A stretch of 64,000 bases of DNA from JADGGM01 sp025449955 (GCA_036554285.1 DATBNO010000097.1:14823-78822), one strand, 5' to 3'. Counted from the first letter of the stretch, positions 1 through 8,764 are shown. Numbers and translations: made by a program. The notes: a model not told the origin generated them from the sequence alone.

Positions 1-2
1 CG

Positions 3-761
3 ATGTCGGCGGACAGTGACACGTCGGCGGCCGACACGGCGGCGATCGGCAACCAGCAGATCGCGCCGTCGATGCTCATCCGAACGGCGGAGGTGAGCGT
101 CGAAGTCGGCGCGCTCGACACCGGGATTACCGGCGTGCGCGCGTTGGCTCGGCGCGTGGGTGGATACGTGGCCGACGTGTCCGTCCAAGCAGGACACGAT
201 CAGCCGCACTCGGCGACGCTCGACGTGCGCGTCCCGGCGGCGCGATTCGACGAGGCACTCGCCGGATTGCGTCCGTTGGGCACGCTCGAATCGGTGAACG
301 TGTCGACGGCGGATGTGAGCGAAGAATATGTGGACGTGAACGCGCGCATGGACAACGCGCGCAAGTTGGAGGCGCGGCTCATTGCGTTGCTCTCGACGCA
401 CACGGGCAAGTTGAGCGACGTATTGGCCGTGGAGAGCGAATTGTCGCGTGTGCGCGAGGTGATCGAGCGGTACGAGGGGCGGATCCGCTATCTGCGGACG
501 CGCGCGGCGGTGAGCACGATTTCGGTGACGGTGCACGAGCCCGTTCCGGTGGTGGGCGAGCGTGGCAGCGGCAGCGAATTGGCGGAGGCGTTCCGTCAGT
601 CGTGGCGCAACTGCGTGCGGTTCACGGCGGAGAGTATCGCCGCGCTCGGCGTGTTGGTGCCGCTCGTTGTGCTCGCTCTCGTGGCGTGGCTGGTGGCGCG
701 TCGGTTGGGCGTCAAGCGGTTGGGCACGCATCGGCGGCCGGAGGCACCGGCCAGCGTCTGA
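3..761 (+). CDS. DUF4349 domain membrane protein (5' end probably outside window)
   Basis: The 252 readable residues match the DUF4349 pattern: an N-terminal beta-rich domain beginning with an IRTAEVSVEV-like strand, a VGGYVADVSV segment, a helical region (residues about 115-160, EARLIALLS and VESELSRVREVIERYEGRIRYL) and one C-terminal membrane helix (about 205-232) followed by Arg-rich cytoplasmic residues. Members are usually exported and begin with a lipoprotein signal. None is visible here and the first ATG is 3 bases from the window edge, so the true start is probably upstream. Function of the family is unknown. A 13-bp hairpin lies 75 bp downstream. Confidence 0.75.
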   Translation: MSADSDTSAADTAAIGNQQIAPSMLIRTAEVSVEVGALDTGITGVRALARRVGGYVADVSVQAGHDQPHSATLDVRVPAARFDEALAGLRPLGTLESVNVSTADVSEEYVDVNARMDNARKLEARLIALLSTHTGKLSDVLAVESELSRVREVIERYEGRIRYLRTRAAVSTISVTVHEPVPVVGERGSGSELAEAFRQSWRNCVRFTAESIAALGVLVPLVVLALVAWLVARRLGVKRLGTHRRPEAPASV

Positions 762-835
762 GGGTGGGCCGACGACCAACGGCGCGGCCTTACGCCGAGG
801 CCATTCCGCTTGGCATATTGCGGGTTCTGTGGAAT

Positions 836-864
836 CTTGGGCCGCCGGCGGCCGGCGGCCCAAG
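836..864. terminator. Perfect 13-bp stem-loop downstream of the DUF4349 gene
   Basis: CTTGGGCCGCCGG (836-848) is followed by a 3-base loop and its exact reverse complement (852-864). It sits in the 174-bp gap between the DUF4349 gene and the M42 peptidase gene. There is no T tract, so it may be a factor-dependent terminator, an mRNA 3' stabiliser or a palindromic repeat. Copies of the GCCTAAC word (880) and a one-base variant (913) follow in the same gap. Confidence 0.45.
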
Positions 865-935
865 CCTCTGTCCCCAATTGCCTAACGGAAGCACGCGTCG
901 TGGCTGCTCTCTCCTAACGGAACGATTCGACCCTC

Positions 936-2012
936 ATGCTGTCTTCCAGCGCAGTGGCGTTTCTCGAGCGATTGTTGGACACCCCAGGGCCTTCGGGCTT
1001 CGAATCGGCGCCCGCGCGCGCATGGCGCGATGAGGCCGCGCGCTTCGCCACCGTGCGCGGCGACGTCCACGGCAACAGCATGGCCACGGTGGACGGCACC
1101 GGGCGCGCCGACGCGCCGGCGATCATGCTCGCCGGACATATCGACGAAATCGGCGTCATCGTGCAGCACATCGATGACGAGGGCTACGCCTACATCGCGC
1201 CGATCGGTGGATGGGACGTGCAGGTGCTCGTCGGCCAGCGCATCCGGTTTCTCGGCGCCGAGGGCGACGTGTTCGGCGTGGTGGGCAAGAAGCCGATTCA
1301 TCTGCTGCGCACCGACGATCGCGAGAAGGCGTCCAAGCTCACCGACTTGTGGGTCGACATCGGATCGACGAGCGCGGCGGAGACGATCGCGCGACTCAAC
1401 GTGGGCGATGCCGGCGTGATCGATTCGCGCACCATCCGGTTTCCGAACAACCGCGTGGTGTCGCGGTCGATCGACGACCGCATCGGTGCGTTCGTCGTGC
1501 TCGAGGCCTTACGGCGGTACGCGGAGAAACCCGGCACCGCGCGCGTCGTCGCCACGGCAACGACACAGGAGGAAATCGGCTATCGCGGCGGCGGCGCCGG
1601 CGTGAGCGCGGCGGCCATCGGCGCGCGCATGGCGATCGTGGTCGACGTGACGTTCGCGACGGATCATCCGGGCATCGAGAAAAAGGAGCTCGGCAACCAT
1701 CCGGTGGGCAGCGGGCCGGTGCTCACGCGGGGGTCGATCATCTCGCCGGTCGTGTTCCGATTGCTGCGCGACACCGCGGACGCCGTCTCGATTCCGTACA
1801 CGCTCCAGGCGGCCGGCCGCGACACGGGCACCGATGCCGACGCGATTCACATCGCGCGCGAGGGCATCGCGACCGCGTTGGTGTCGGTGCCCAACCGGTA
1901 CATGCACTCGCCCAACGAATTGGTGAGTCTCGACGATGTGGATCACACGGCCGCGTTGATCGCGGAGACGTGCCGCCGCGTGACGGCGGAGGTCGACTTC
2001 ACGCAGCGTTAG
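936..2012 (+). CDS. M42 family metallopeptidase (glutamyl aminopeptidase / endoglucanase family)
   Basis: A 358-residue cytoplasmic di-zinc aminopeptidase of the M42 family, which trims peptides left by the proteasome or Clp proteases. Visible motifs are AGHIDEIG (His68), SIDDRIG (Asp180/181), TQEEIGYRG (Glu212/213), VVDVT (Asp237) and NRYMHSP (His324), which match the metal ligands and catalytic Glu of the family. Length is normal and there is no signal peptide. The ATG at 936 gives the expected N terminus with its PGPSGFE motif. The TAG stop is embedded in a GTTAGGC word (2008-2014), and a strong hairpin follows at 2013-2036. Confidence 0.92.
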   Translation: MLSSSAVAFLERLLDTPGPSGFESAPARAWRDEAARFATVRGDVHGNSMATVDGTGRADAPAIMLAGHIDEIGVIVQHIDDEGYAYIAPIGGWDVQVLVGQRIRFLGAEGDVFGVVGKKPIHLLRTDDREKASKLTDLWVDIGSTSAAETIARLNVGDAGVIDSRTIRFPNNRVVSRSIDDRIGAFVVLEALRRYAEKPGTARVVATATTQEEIGYRGGGAGVSAAAIGARMAIVVDVTFATDHPGIEKKELGNHPVGSGPVLTRGSIISPVVFRLLRDTADAVSIPYTLQAAGRDTGTDADAIHIAREGIATALVSVPNRYMHSPNELVSLDDVDHTAALIAETCRRVTAEVDFTQR

Positions 2013-2036
2013 GCGCGCGGGCGGGCGCCCGCGCGC
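2013..2036. terminator. Stem-loop between convergent genes
   Basis: GCGCGCGGGC (2013-2022) and its reverse complement (2027-2036) form a perfect 10-bp stem with a 4-base loop. It fills the 26-bp gap between the M42 gene and the convergent HEAT-repeat gene. There is no T tract. It probably acts as a shared bidirectional terminator or transcription block. Confidence 0.5.
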
Positions 2037-2038
2037 GA

Positions 2039-3637
2039 TCAGGCCGGCGCCGCCGCGTCCCGCTTGCCCAGGATCACCCACGACGCCGCGCCGCGGATGG
2101 CCGGCGACTTGTCGCGCAGCAGAGCCTGGAGCGCCTGCTGGGCGTTGGGCGAACGGGCTTGACCGATCGCGTGCACGGCGGCGACGCGCAGCGGCGCCGG
2201 GCGCTGCCGGGCGAGCAGGCCGCGCTCGGTGCGGGCGAGCTCCACCAGCTTGTCCACGGCCTGCGCCGTGCCCAACTGGCCTAACGCAGCGACCAGGGCC
2301 ACCTGCACGCGGGAATCGGATTCGCGCTCCAGCGCCCGGATGAGCGAGTGCACGGAGCGTTGGGCCGGGGGCGCGTGTCCGGTGCCGTTGCCCTCGGCCG
2401 CGTCGGCGGGCACCGCGACCGCGGCGCGCGACACGCGGGCCCGCTTCGCCGAACCGATCCGCGCCAGCGCGTTGGCCGCCGCCGCCCGGACACGATCGTC
2501 GTCGTGCTCCAGGAGACGCATCAGCTCGACCTCGGCCTCGCCCACCTTGAGCTCGCCTAACAGCTCGGCCGCGTTGCGCACCACGTACCAGCGCGAGTCG
2601 CCCAACATGTGGACCAGCGTGCGGATGCCGGTCTTCAACCGGACGAGCGCATCGTAAAACACGCGGCGATCGCCGATGGTCGGCGCGGCGATGAGCGACT
2701 CGGCGAGCGCCTCGGCCCCCGACTCCTCGCAGCGCGCGATGACCGTCATGTATTCGTCGTGACGCTCGCGACGGCGCGGCAGCAGCGTCGTCACGCTGCG
2801 CAGGATCGGCGGGACCGCGACGCGACGCAGCGCGACACCGTACTGGCGGCGAATGGCGTCGTCCGTGAGCGCGGACTCGCGCGCCACGATCCCATAGAGC
2901 ACGTCGGCCACGACATCATGGCGCGCGCGCGCCGACGCTTCGGCGATCACCTTGAGCAGGCCATCGAGCTCGCGCGCCGCGTCCTTGGGCGTACCTGCGG
3001 CGTCGAGGTGCTGGAACACTGTCGCCGCCGATCCGTCCACGCCCTGGCTGGACGAGAACACGCCGAACATCTCGTTGAGTCGCGCGGTCGCGATGCCCGA
3101 TCCGACCTCGGCGTCCGGGCCGTGTCCGTTGGTCCCGTTGCCGCCGGTGTGCGACGGCTCGCTGGGCGCGAACACCGCCACGTCGGGAATGATATCGGCG
3201 CCGATCGACGATGCCGCGTGTGTGCCGTTTGCGGATCCATCGATCGGCGTAACCATGACACGCACCGTGCGCGCATCGAGCGCGTCGAGACGCGCGACAA
3301 CCGAGCGGCCGCCGTCACCGGCGACCGGCGCGGTCGCGAGAATGCGCGCCATGAGCAGCACGTCGGCGGGCGAGGACGGCTGGTCGAACGACACTTCGCG
3401 GACCGCGTGACCGATCAGCTGCGCGACGAGGTCCCCCGACTCCGGACTCACTTCGCCTAACGGAGAACCGTTGGTCACGAGCGCCTGCCCCCGGACACCC
3501 AACGTCACCGTACCGGAGCGCGACGCACTCACCAGCAGCTGGAGCGACGCGAGTTGCAGATCGTAGGCGTCGCTCTCGTTGAGGAGCTGCCATACGAGAC
3601 GGGCAAAATGCCGCGCGAAGGTCGGTGCGTGATCCAT
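2039..3637 (-). CDS. HEAT-repeat protein
   Basis: A 532-residue soluble protein without signal peptide. The C-terminal third holds alpha-helical HEAT/PBS-lyase-like repeats, for example YVVRNAAELLGELKVGEAEV, DRVRAAAANALARIG, SRVQVALVAALGQLG, LRVAAVHAIGQARS and PAIRGAASWVILG. The N-terminal part (MDHAPTFARHFARLVWQLL) is predicted helical with a short beta segment and matches no family I recognise. Such scaffolds usually mediate protein-protein contacts. It is divergent from the deacetylase-like gene, with a 192-bp shared upstream region. Specific function unknown. Confidence 0.8.
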   Translation of the reverse strand: MDHAPTFARHFARLVWQLLNESDAYDLQLASLQLLVSASRSGTVTLGVRGQALVTNGSPLGEVSPESGDLVAQLIGHAVREVSFDQPSSPADVLLMARILATAPVAGDGGRSVVARLDALDARTVRVMVTPIDGSANGTHAASSIGADIIPDVAVFAPSEPSHTGGNGTNGHGPDAEVGSGIATARLNEMFGVFSSSQGVDGSAATVFQHLDAAGTPKDAARELDGLLKVIAEASARARHDVVADVLYGIVARESALTDDAIRRQYGVALRRVAVPPILRSVTTLLPRRRERHDEYMTVIARCEESGAEALAESLIAAPTIGDRRVFYDALVRLKTGIRTLVHMLGDSRWYVVRNAAELLGELKVGEAEVELMRLLEHDDDRVRAAAANALARIGSAKRARVSRAAVAVPADAAEGNGTGHAPPAQRSVHSLIRALERESDSRVQVALVAALGQLGTAQAVDKLVELARTERGLLARQRPAPLRVAAVHAIGQARSPNAQQALQALLRDKSPAIRGAASWVILGKRDAAAPA

Positions 3638-3829
3638 GCCGCAAACAACTCCGTCGAGAGATAAACGGGCACGTCCGTTCTACTTAGGGACAATCGACAC
3701 CCGTCGCGCGTAACCGCGATGCAGGGAGCTTTTCCCCCTTGCGCGCGCGTCGCCGCGATGCCTGGAACTGCCCCTCGCGCGGGCATAACATACGAGGCAT
3801 TCCACACATCCCCGTCGCACCCTGCCTCG

Positions 3830-4729
3830 ATGCTGTTCGCCTGGTCCTCCGCCTCGTACGTGGTGCCGCTCCCCGATGGACACCGCTTCCCGATGGCGAA
3901 GTACCGCCTCGTGAAGGAGCGCGTGGTCGACGACGGGATCCTTCCCGCTTGTCGTGTGCTGGAGCCTGAGCGCGCGCCCGTCGAGGACGTGCGGCTCGTG
4001 CACACCGAGCGCTACGTGAATGCGATCGACGCCGGCGATCTGGATGCCGCAGCCGCGCGGCGCCTGGGCTTTCCGTGGTCGCCGGCGTTGGTGGAGCGTT
4101 CGTATCGATCGGTGGGCGGCACGCTCGCCGCGACCGAGTCGGCGCTCGAGCACGGCATCGCGATCAATTTGTCGGGCGGCACGCACCACGCGTTCGCCGA
4201 TCACGGCGAAGGATTCTGCGTGTTCAACGACGTCGCGATCGCGATCCGCGCGCTCCAGCGCCGCGCGCGCGTCACACGGGCGCTGGTGATCGATCTCGAT
4301 GTGCACCAGGGCAACGGCACCAACGCCATTTTCGCGGGCGACGAGCGCGTTTACACGTTCAGCATGCACGGCGCAAAGAACTACCCGTTCCACCGGGTGC
4401 CCGGATGCGTGGACATCGAGATGCCCGACGGCACCGACGACGACCTGTACCTCGACACGCTGTCCCACGCGTTACCTCACGCGCTGCGCTCGGCCCGGGC
4501 CGCGCTCGCGGTCTATCTCGCCGGCGCCGACATCCTGGCCGGCGACCGGTTAGGCCGACTCGGCCTCACGCTCGCGGGCATGGCGCGCCGCGACGCGCTG
4601 GTCCTCGATGCCTGCCGCGAGGTCGGCCTGCCCGTCGCCATCGTGTTGGGCGGCGGGTACGGCGCGCGCCTCGACGACACGGTAGAGGGACACGTGCAGA
4701 CGGTGCGTCTCGCCGCCGCTCACGCCTAA
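3830..4729 (+). CDS. Histone-deacetylase-family (AcuC-like) deacetylase / amidohydrolase
   Basis: A zinc-dependent deacetylase-fold protein of about 299 residues from the ATG at 3830 (MLFAWSS). An upstream in-frame ATG at 3719 adds 37 residues that look non-coding. Motifs are GGTHHAFADHGEGFCVFND (His119/His120), VIDLDVHQGNGT with zinc ligands Asp157 and His159, and YLAGADILAGDRLGRLGLT supplying the third ligand. Bacterial relatives act on acetylated lysine, polyamines or acetoin-related substrates; the substrate cannot be read here. The TAA stop lies in a GCCTAAC word at 4724, and the next gene starts 6 bases later, so the two are probably co-transcribed. Confidence 0.88.
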   Translation: MLFAWSSASYVVPLPDGHRFPMAKYRLVKERVVDDGILPACRVLEPERAPVEDVRLVHTERYVNAIDAGDLDAAAARRLGFPWSPALVERSYRSVGGTLAATESALEHGIAINLSGGTHHAFADHGEGFCVFNDVAIAIRALQRRARVTRALVIDLDVHQGNGTNAIFAGDERVYTFSMHGAKNYPFHRVPGCVDIEMPDGTDDDLYLDTLSHALPHALRSARAALAVYLAGADILAGDRLGRLGLTLAGMARRDALVLDACREVGLPVAIVLGGGYGARLDDTVEGHVQTVRLAAAHA

Positions 4730-4735
4730 CGGAAC

Positions 4736-5623
4736 ATGCCATTCACCACGACCACGGCCGTGCCGCTGTACTGGATCTCCTACGGACCCGCCGGCGCGCC
4801 GCGCCTCCTCGTCCTCCACGGCGGACCCGGCGCGTCGCACGATTACCTGTTGCCGCAGATGCTCGAGCTGGCGGACCGGTACCAGCTCGTCTTCTATGAC
4901 CAACGCGGCAGCGGCCAGTCCCGCACGCCGGATCAGTCGCCGGTCACGTGGCGCACGCACGTCGACGACCTCGCCCAACTCATCCCCGAGCTCGGCCTCG
5001 AGCCGCTGTCCATCGTCGGCTACTCGTGGGGCGGATTGCTCGCGCTGCTCTACGCGATCGAAGCGTACAAGGGCGCAGGGCCCCGCCCCGCGCGCATGGT
5101 GCTCATCGACCCCGCGCCGATCTCCCGTACGACACGCGATGCCTTCGAGGCGGAGTTTGCGCGCCGACAGAGCTCGGAAGCCGTGGCGAAGCTCCGCGAC
5201 GAGCTCGCAGCGTCAGGATTGCGAGAGAAAAACCACGACGCCTACCGCCAGCGCATGTTCGAGCTCAGCGTGGCCGGCTACTTCGGCCGCCTCGAGCGAG
5301 CCCGAGCGCTCACGCCGTTTCGCGTGATCGGCCGAATTCAGAAATCGGTCTGGTCGAGTCTCGGCGACTACGACTTGCGCGCCGCGTTGGCCACGGTGAA
5401 ATGCCCAACCCTGGTCATCCACGGCCGACAAGACCCCATCCCGCTCGAGTCGTCCGAGGCCGCGACCCAAGCTCTGCCAAACGCTCGCCTCGTAGTGATA
5501 GACGAGAGCGGGCACGTACCTTACGTTGAAGCACCAGACGTTCTTTTTGCAGCCATCCGGCGATTCCTCGACGAAACCGCGTTGCTCTCCCCCTCTTCGT
5601 CACCACCGCCCGAGGCCACATGA
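4736..5623 (+). CDS. Alpha/beta hydrolase, proline iminopeptidase-like (S33)
   Basis: A 295-residue alpha/beta-hydrolase with LVLHGGPG (28-32, oxyanion hole typical of S33 peptidases), FYDQRGSGQS, nucleophile elbow GYSWGG (Ser97), acid in GRQDPIP and catalytic His in ESGHVPYVEAP. This set matches proline iminopeptidases, which remove N-terminal proline. There is no signal peptide. It starts 6 bases after the deacetylase-like gene and overlaps the next gene by 4 bases (ATGA), which implies an operon running at least to the EVE gene. Confidence 0.87.
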   Translation: MPFTTTTAVPLYWISYGPAGAPRLLVLHGGPGASHDYLLPQMLELADRYQLVFYDQRGSGQSRTPDQSPVTWRTHVDDLAQLIPELGLEPLSIVGYSWGGLLALLYAIEAYKGAGPRPARMVLIDPAPISRTTRDAFEAEFARRQSSEAVAKLRDELAASGLREKNHDAYRQRMFELSVAGYFGRLERARALTPFRVIGRIQKSVWSSLGDYDLRAALATVKCPTLVIHGRQDPIPLESSEAATQALPNARLVVIDESGHVPYVEAPDVLFAAIRRFLDETALLSPSSSPPPEAT

Positions 5624-6087
5624 GCCCTTCCGACGAGACGGTGCAACCGTATCTCGCGACGATCGACGTTGGCGGACGACGGCTCGATGTATCCGTGCTC
5701 ATTTCCTACGACGGGATCGAATACGGCGGACGTCTGTGGTTCACCGAAACCGAATGGGATGACGAAGGAATTCCGGACCGCGGCGTGTTGCCGGGCCGGA
5801 GCCGCCCGGAAGTCGAGCAGATGGCGCGCAAACTGTCCGAGGACGAGCTGGTCGCACGATATCGTCGCGCCGCCGCCAATCGCCGCCGGTTCGTGGCACT
5901 GCGCTCGGTCACCGAAGACTTTCTGGCCAAGGTGCGCTACCTGAATCAGGTGGCCATCTCGATGCGCGCCGGTCTCATCGACACCGAAGGCGCTGCGCAG
6001 GAAATCGACTACACGGAGCACCAGCTGCACGAGCTCGTGCGGCAATTCCGCGAAGTGGCCGGAGTCGAACAGCGCGTCGAGGCGTGA
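5620..6087 (+). CDS. Hypothetical protein
   Basis: A 155-residue acidic soluble protein with no recognised domain. The first half looks beta-rich (LATIDVGGRRLDVSVLISYD, then a WFTETEWDDEGIPDRG segment). The second half is helical and charged (EVEQMARKLSEDELVARYRRAAANRRRF). ATG overlaps the S33 stop, and its own TGA overlaps the GTG start of the next gene, so it is translationally coupled on both sides. The pairing with the following unknown protein suggests the two act together. Confidence 0.75.
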   Translation: MSPSDETVQPYLATIDVGGRRLDVSVLISYDGIEYGGRLWFTETEWDDEGIPDRGVLPGRSRPEVEQMARKLSEDELVARYRRAAANRRRFVALRSVTEDFLAKVRYLNQVAISMRAGLIDTEGAAQEIDYTEHQLHELVRQFREVAGVEQRVEA

Positions 6088-6908
6088 CCGCGCGCCTCAC
6101 GCCGTACGAGCTGATCCTCGAACCGCTCGAACACGACGCGTTCCCCGCCATTCGCGCCGAAGCGGAACAGCGCGGGCGCGACGCACTCGAACACGACGAC
6201 TTTCTCTTGCTCGGCTTGGTGGGCGCGACGTTGTCATCGATGATCGCCGACGACGCGCCGGCGGAAGCCGTCGATCAATACGGCGAGTTATTCTGGCAGG
6301 GCTATCGATTCTGGGCGGCAGGACGGCGCTTCTACACGTTCGGCGAATCGATCACGTCGTCGCTCATCGCGAACGCGTACGACATGGACGAGTGGCAGCT
6401 CGCGGCGCCTCCGTCGTGCTATCTGCAGTTTCCTAACCAGCGACTCTGGGCGCGCGTCGCGCCGGACGCACCCTTCGAACCGGTAGACGGATGCTTCGTC
6501 GCGGCGAACGAGTCGAGTGCGCACGGCAGCACGCATGTCGAGCTCCGCATTCTGCTCGTGCTCGGCCTGCGCCCCGAACGACCCGGTATCTCGCTCGTGT
6601 TCGATCGCCTCGACCTCGACGCGCGCGAGGCGCCGAGTCGCGCGGCGCAGCCGTGGAGCGACGGCGAGATGGCGTTCGCGACATCGTTGCCCGGCGGCGA
6701 GCGTCGCGGGCTGCGCGTGCTGGCAACAGGCGGCGAGTTGGAGACGCTGGTGCTGCGCGCCCTGCACGCGCTCGATGCGCGTCCCAAGCTGCTTGTCGCG
6801 CATCCGGCACGCGAGTCGAGCGCGGCCGATGGCTCGCGGCTGGCGTACGTCGACGTGCTGGGTTTGAACGAGCCCGGCGGCCGCGACGGCGCTCATTCCA
6901 CCACCTGA
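6084..6908 (+). CDS. Hypothetical protein
   Basis: A 274-residue soluble protein starting at GTG within a GTGA overlap. No family recognised. It begins with LTPYELILEPLEHDAFPAI, holds aromatic stretches (ELFWQGYRFWAAGRRFYTF, DMDEWQLAAPPSCYLQFPNQ) and a C-terminal beta segment. The aromatic middle could be a ligand or protein-binding surface, but that is a guess. It is coupled to the upstream unknown gene; endonuclease III begins 24 bases downstream. Confidence 0.72.
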   Translation: MTARLTPYELILEPLEHDAFPAIRAEAEQRGRDALEHDDFLLLGLVGATLSSMIADDAPAEAVDQYGELFWQGYRFWAAGRRFYTFGESITSSLIANAYDMDEWQLAAPPSCYLQFPNQRLWARVAPDAPFEPVDGCFVAANESSAHGSTHVELRILLVLGLRPERPGISLVFDRLDLDAREAPSRAAQPWSDGEMAFATSLPGGERRGLRVLATGGELETLVLRALHALDARPKLLVAHPARESSAADGSRLAYVDVLGLNEPGGRDGAHSTT

Positions 6909-6931
6909 GGCGACGCCGTATCTTGCGCCCC

Positions 6932-7639
6932 ATGCCTCGTCCCGCACGCGCCACCAAGACCGCCACGCACCGCCGAGTCGCGCGGCCGCGAGCGCGCTCC
7001 AAAGGGAAAGCGACGCCCGAGCGCGCGGCGGAATACTACCGCCGCTTGTCGCTCGCCTATCCGGACGCGCACTGCGCGCTCAATCACCGCACCGCGTTCG
7101 AGCTCATCGTCGCCACGATTCTGAGCGCGCAGTGCACGGACGTGCGCGTGAACATGGTGACGCCCGCGCTGTTCAAGAAATATCCCGATGCCGCCGCGCT
7201 CGCCGGCGCCGATCGCGAGGGGCTGGAAGAGATGATCAAGAGCACGGGATTCTTTCGCAGTAAGGCGAAAAGCCTGGTCGGCATGGCGCAGGCGTTGGTC
7301 GAGCGGCACGGCGGGCAGGTGCCGCGGACCATGGAGGAGCTCACCGCGCTGCCGGGCGTGGGCCGAAAAACCGCCAATGTGGTCCTCGGCAACGCGTTCG
7401 GCGTGAACGACGGCATCGTGGTCGACACCCACGTGGCCCGGCTGTCCAAACGACTCGGCCTAACGAAGGAGACAGATCCGGTGAAGATCGAGCGTGCGTT
7501 GATGCCGCTGTTTCCGCGCGAGCACTGGACCATGCTCTCGCATCTGTTGATCGAGCACGGCCGGCGCGTGTGCGACGCCAGGCGGCCCAAGTGCGAGCAG
7601 TGCGTGCTCAACGACCTCTGTCCGTCGTCGCTCGTATGA
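6932..7639 (+). CDS. nth: Endonuclease III (DNA glycosylase / AP lyase)
   Basis: A 235-residue base-excision repair enzyme removing oxidised pyrimidines. It has the helix-hairpin-helix LPGVGRKTANVV with the catalytic Lys, the VVDTHVARLSKRL motif with the catalytic Asp, and a C-terminal [4Fe-4S] loop C-x6-C-x2-C-x5-C (CDARRPKCEQCVLNDLC). The start at 6932 follows from homology: the reading frame is open further upstream but that part is non-coding in character. A basic N-terminal tail of about 25 residues (ATKTATHRRVARPRARS) may aid DNA binding. Overlaps the EVE gene by ATGA. Confidence 0.95.
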   Translation: MPRPARATKTATHRRVARPRARSKGKATPERAAEYYRRLSLAYPDAHCALNHRTAFELIVATILSAQCTDVRVNMVTPALFKKYPDAAALAGADREGLEEMIKSTGFFRSKAKSLVGMAQALVERHGGQVPRTMEELTALPGVGRKTANVVLGNAFGVNDGIVVDTHVARLSKRLGLTKETDPVKIERALMPLFPREHWTMLSHLLIEHGRRVCDARRPKCEQCVLNDLCPSSLV

Positions 7640-8115
7640 CGCGCGCCCAACGCCACTGGCTCGTCAAGTCGGAGCCTAACGCATTTTCGTGGCAGGATCT
7701 GTGGTCGTCGCCGCGTCGCACGACCTCGTGGGACGGCGTGCGCAACTTCCAGGCGCGCAATTTCCTGCGCGACGACATGCAGGTGGGCGACCTCGCGTTC
7801 TTCTATCACTCGAGCGCCGACCCGACGGCGATCATGGGCATCTGCGAGGTCGTACGCGCGGGATACCCGGACGACACGGCCTTCGACTCGAAGTCGGGCC
7901 ACTTCGATCCCAAGAGTGATCCGAAGAAGCCGACGTGGTACATGGTCGACTTCAAGGCCGTGCGTCCGCTCGCGCATCCGCCCACGTTGGCCCGTCTGCG
8001 CGAAGAGCGCGGGTTGTCGAAGATGGTGTTGTTGCAGCGCGGCAGCCGCTTGTCGGTTCAGCCCGTGACCGATGCGGAGTGGGAGATAATCGAGCGCATC
8101 GGCGCGAAAGGCTGA
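7636..8115 (+). CDS. EVE domain-containing protein
   Basis: A 159-residue single-domain EVE (PUA-like) protein: HWLVKSEPNAFSWQDL at the start, WDGVRNFQARNFLRD, MQVGDLAFFYHSSADP, GICEVVR, WYMVDFKAV and a C-terminal PVTDAEWEII. EVE domains bind modified bases such as 5-methylcytosine, so coupling to endonuclease III points to DNA-damage or modified-base handling (inference). The start ATG overlaps the nth stop. A GCCTAAC word at 7674 encodes the Pro-Asn of EPNAF. Confidence 0.9.
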   Translation: MTRAQRHWLVKSEPNAFSWQDLWSSPRRTTSWDGVRNFQARNFLRDDMQVGDLAFFYHSSADPTAIMGICEVVRAGYPDDTAFDSKSGHFDPKSDPKKPTWYMVDFKAVRPLAHPPTLARLREERGLSKMVLLQRGSRLSVQPVTDAEWEIIERIGAKG

Positions 8116-8116
8116 C

Positions 8117-8145
8117 GCGCAGGTGCATCGCGGCGACGCCTGCGC
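8117..8145. terminator. Weak stem-loop after the EVE gene
   Basis: GCGCAGG (8117-8123) pairs with CCTGCGC (8139-8145) around a 15-base GC-rich loop, directly after the EVE stop. No T tract. A possible end of the 3.8-8.1 kb operon. Confidence 0.3.
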
Positions 8146-8229
8146 TATCGTACACTGGCTCCAACGGCGCGGTCGCGCCCGACACATCGCGACGGCGAGG
8201 ACCCTAAAGCGTGCAGGCATGAGTTGTCT

Positions 8230-8691
8230 ATGTCGAAAACCGCAACGATCGAAACGAACCGCGGCACCATCGTGGCCGAGCTCTTCGACAAGGAAGCGCC
8301 GGGCACGGTGGCCAACTTCGAGAAATTGGCGAACAGCAAATTCTACGATGGCGTGAAATTCCATCGCGTCGTGCCGGACTTCGTGGTGCAGGGCGGCGAT
8401 CCCCTGTCGCGCGACTTGCCGCCCGGCGACCGCCGCATCGGAACCGGCGGTCCCGGGTGGAAGATCAAGTGCGAGACGAAGGGGAATCCGCGCACCCACG
8501 AAGTGGGCGCGTTGTCGATGGCACACGCCGGCAAGGATACCGGCGGCAGCCAGTTCTTCATGGTGTTGAGCGAGCGGAGCACCAAGCACCTGAACGGCGT
8601 GCACACGGTGTTCGGCCAGATCACACGCGGGCTGGACGTGATGCAAAAAATCCAGCCTAACGATACGATGACCTCCGTGCGCGTCGCGTAG
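8230..8691 (+). CDS. Cyclophilin-type peptidyl-prolyl cis-trans isomerase
   Basis: A 153-residue cytoplasmic cyclophilin (MSKTATIETNRGTIVAELF). It carries the catalytic FHRVVPDFVVQGGDP, GALSMAHAGKDTGGSQFF and HLNGVHTVFGQI motifs, so the active-site Arg, Phe and Gln-rich loop are intact. It lacks a signal peptide, so protein folding in the cytoplasm is likely. ATG at 8230 is preferred over an in-frame TTG two codons upstream. Copies of the GCCTAAC word lie at 8655 (inside the gene) and in inverse orientation at 8695, just past the stop. Confidence 0.93.
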   Translation: MSKTATIETNRGTIVAELFDKEAPGTVANFEKLANSKFYDGVKFHRVVPDFVVQGGDPLSRDLPPGDRRIGTGGPGWKIKCETKGNPRTHEVGALSMAHAGKDTGGSQFFMVLSERSTKHLNGVHTVFGQITRGLDVMQKIQPNDTMTSVRVA

Positions 8692-8764
8692 ACCGTTAGG
8701 CGCGCCCGCCCGCCGGCGGTGCGGGCACGCCTCGACCCATCGTCACTTTCTGGAGAGATCGAGC

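Noticed and set aside
1211..2284. Long + frame over the M42 gene
   Set aside because: It overlaps a gene with a full set of M42 motifs in another frame and its own residues are Arg-rich, as expected for a shadow frame in GC-rich DNA.
2609..3460. Long + frame opposite the HEAT-repeat gene
   Set aside because: Arg/Asp-rich shadow composition without domains; the minus frame has clear HEAT repeats.
6491..6931. N-terminal extension of endonuclease III
   Set aside because: The frame is open because of composition only; homology begins after the ATG at 6932 and the upstream part overlaps another gene.
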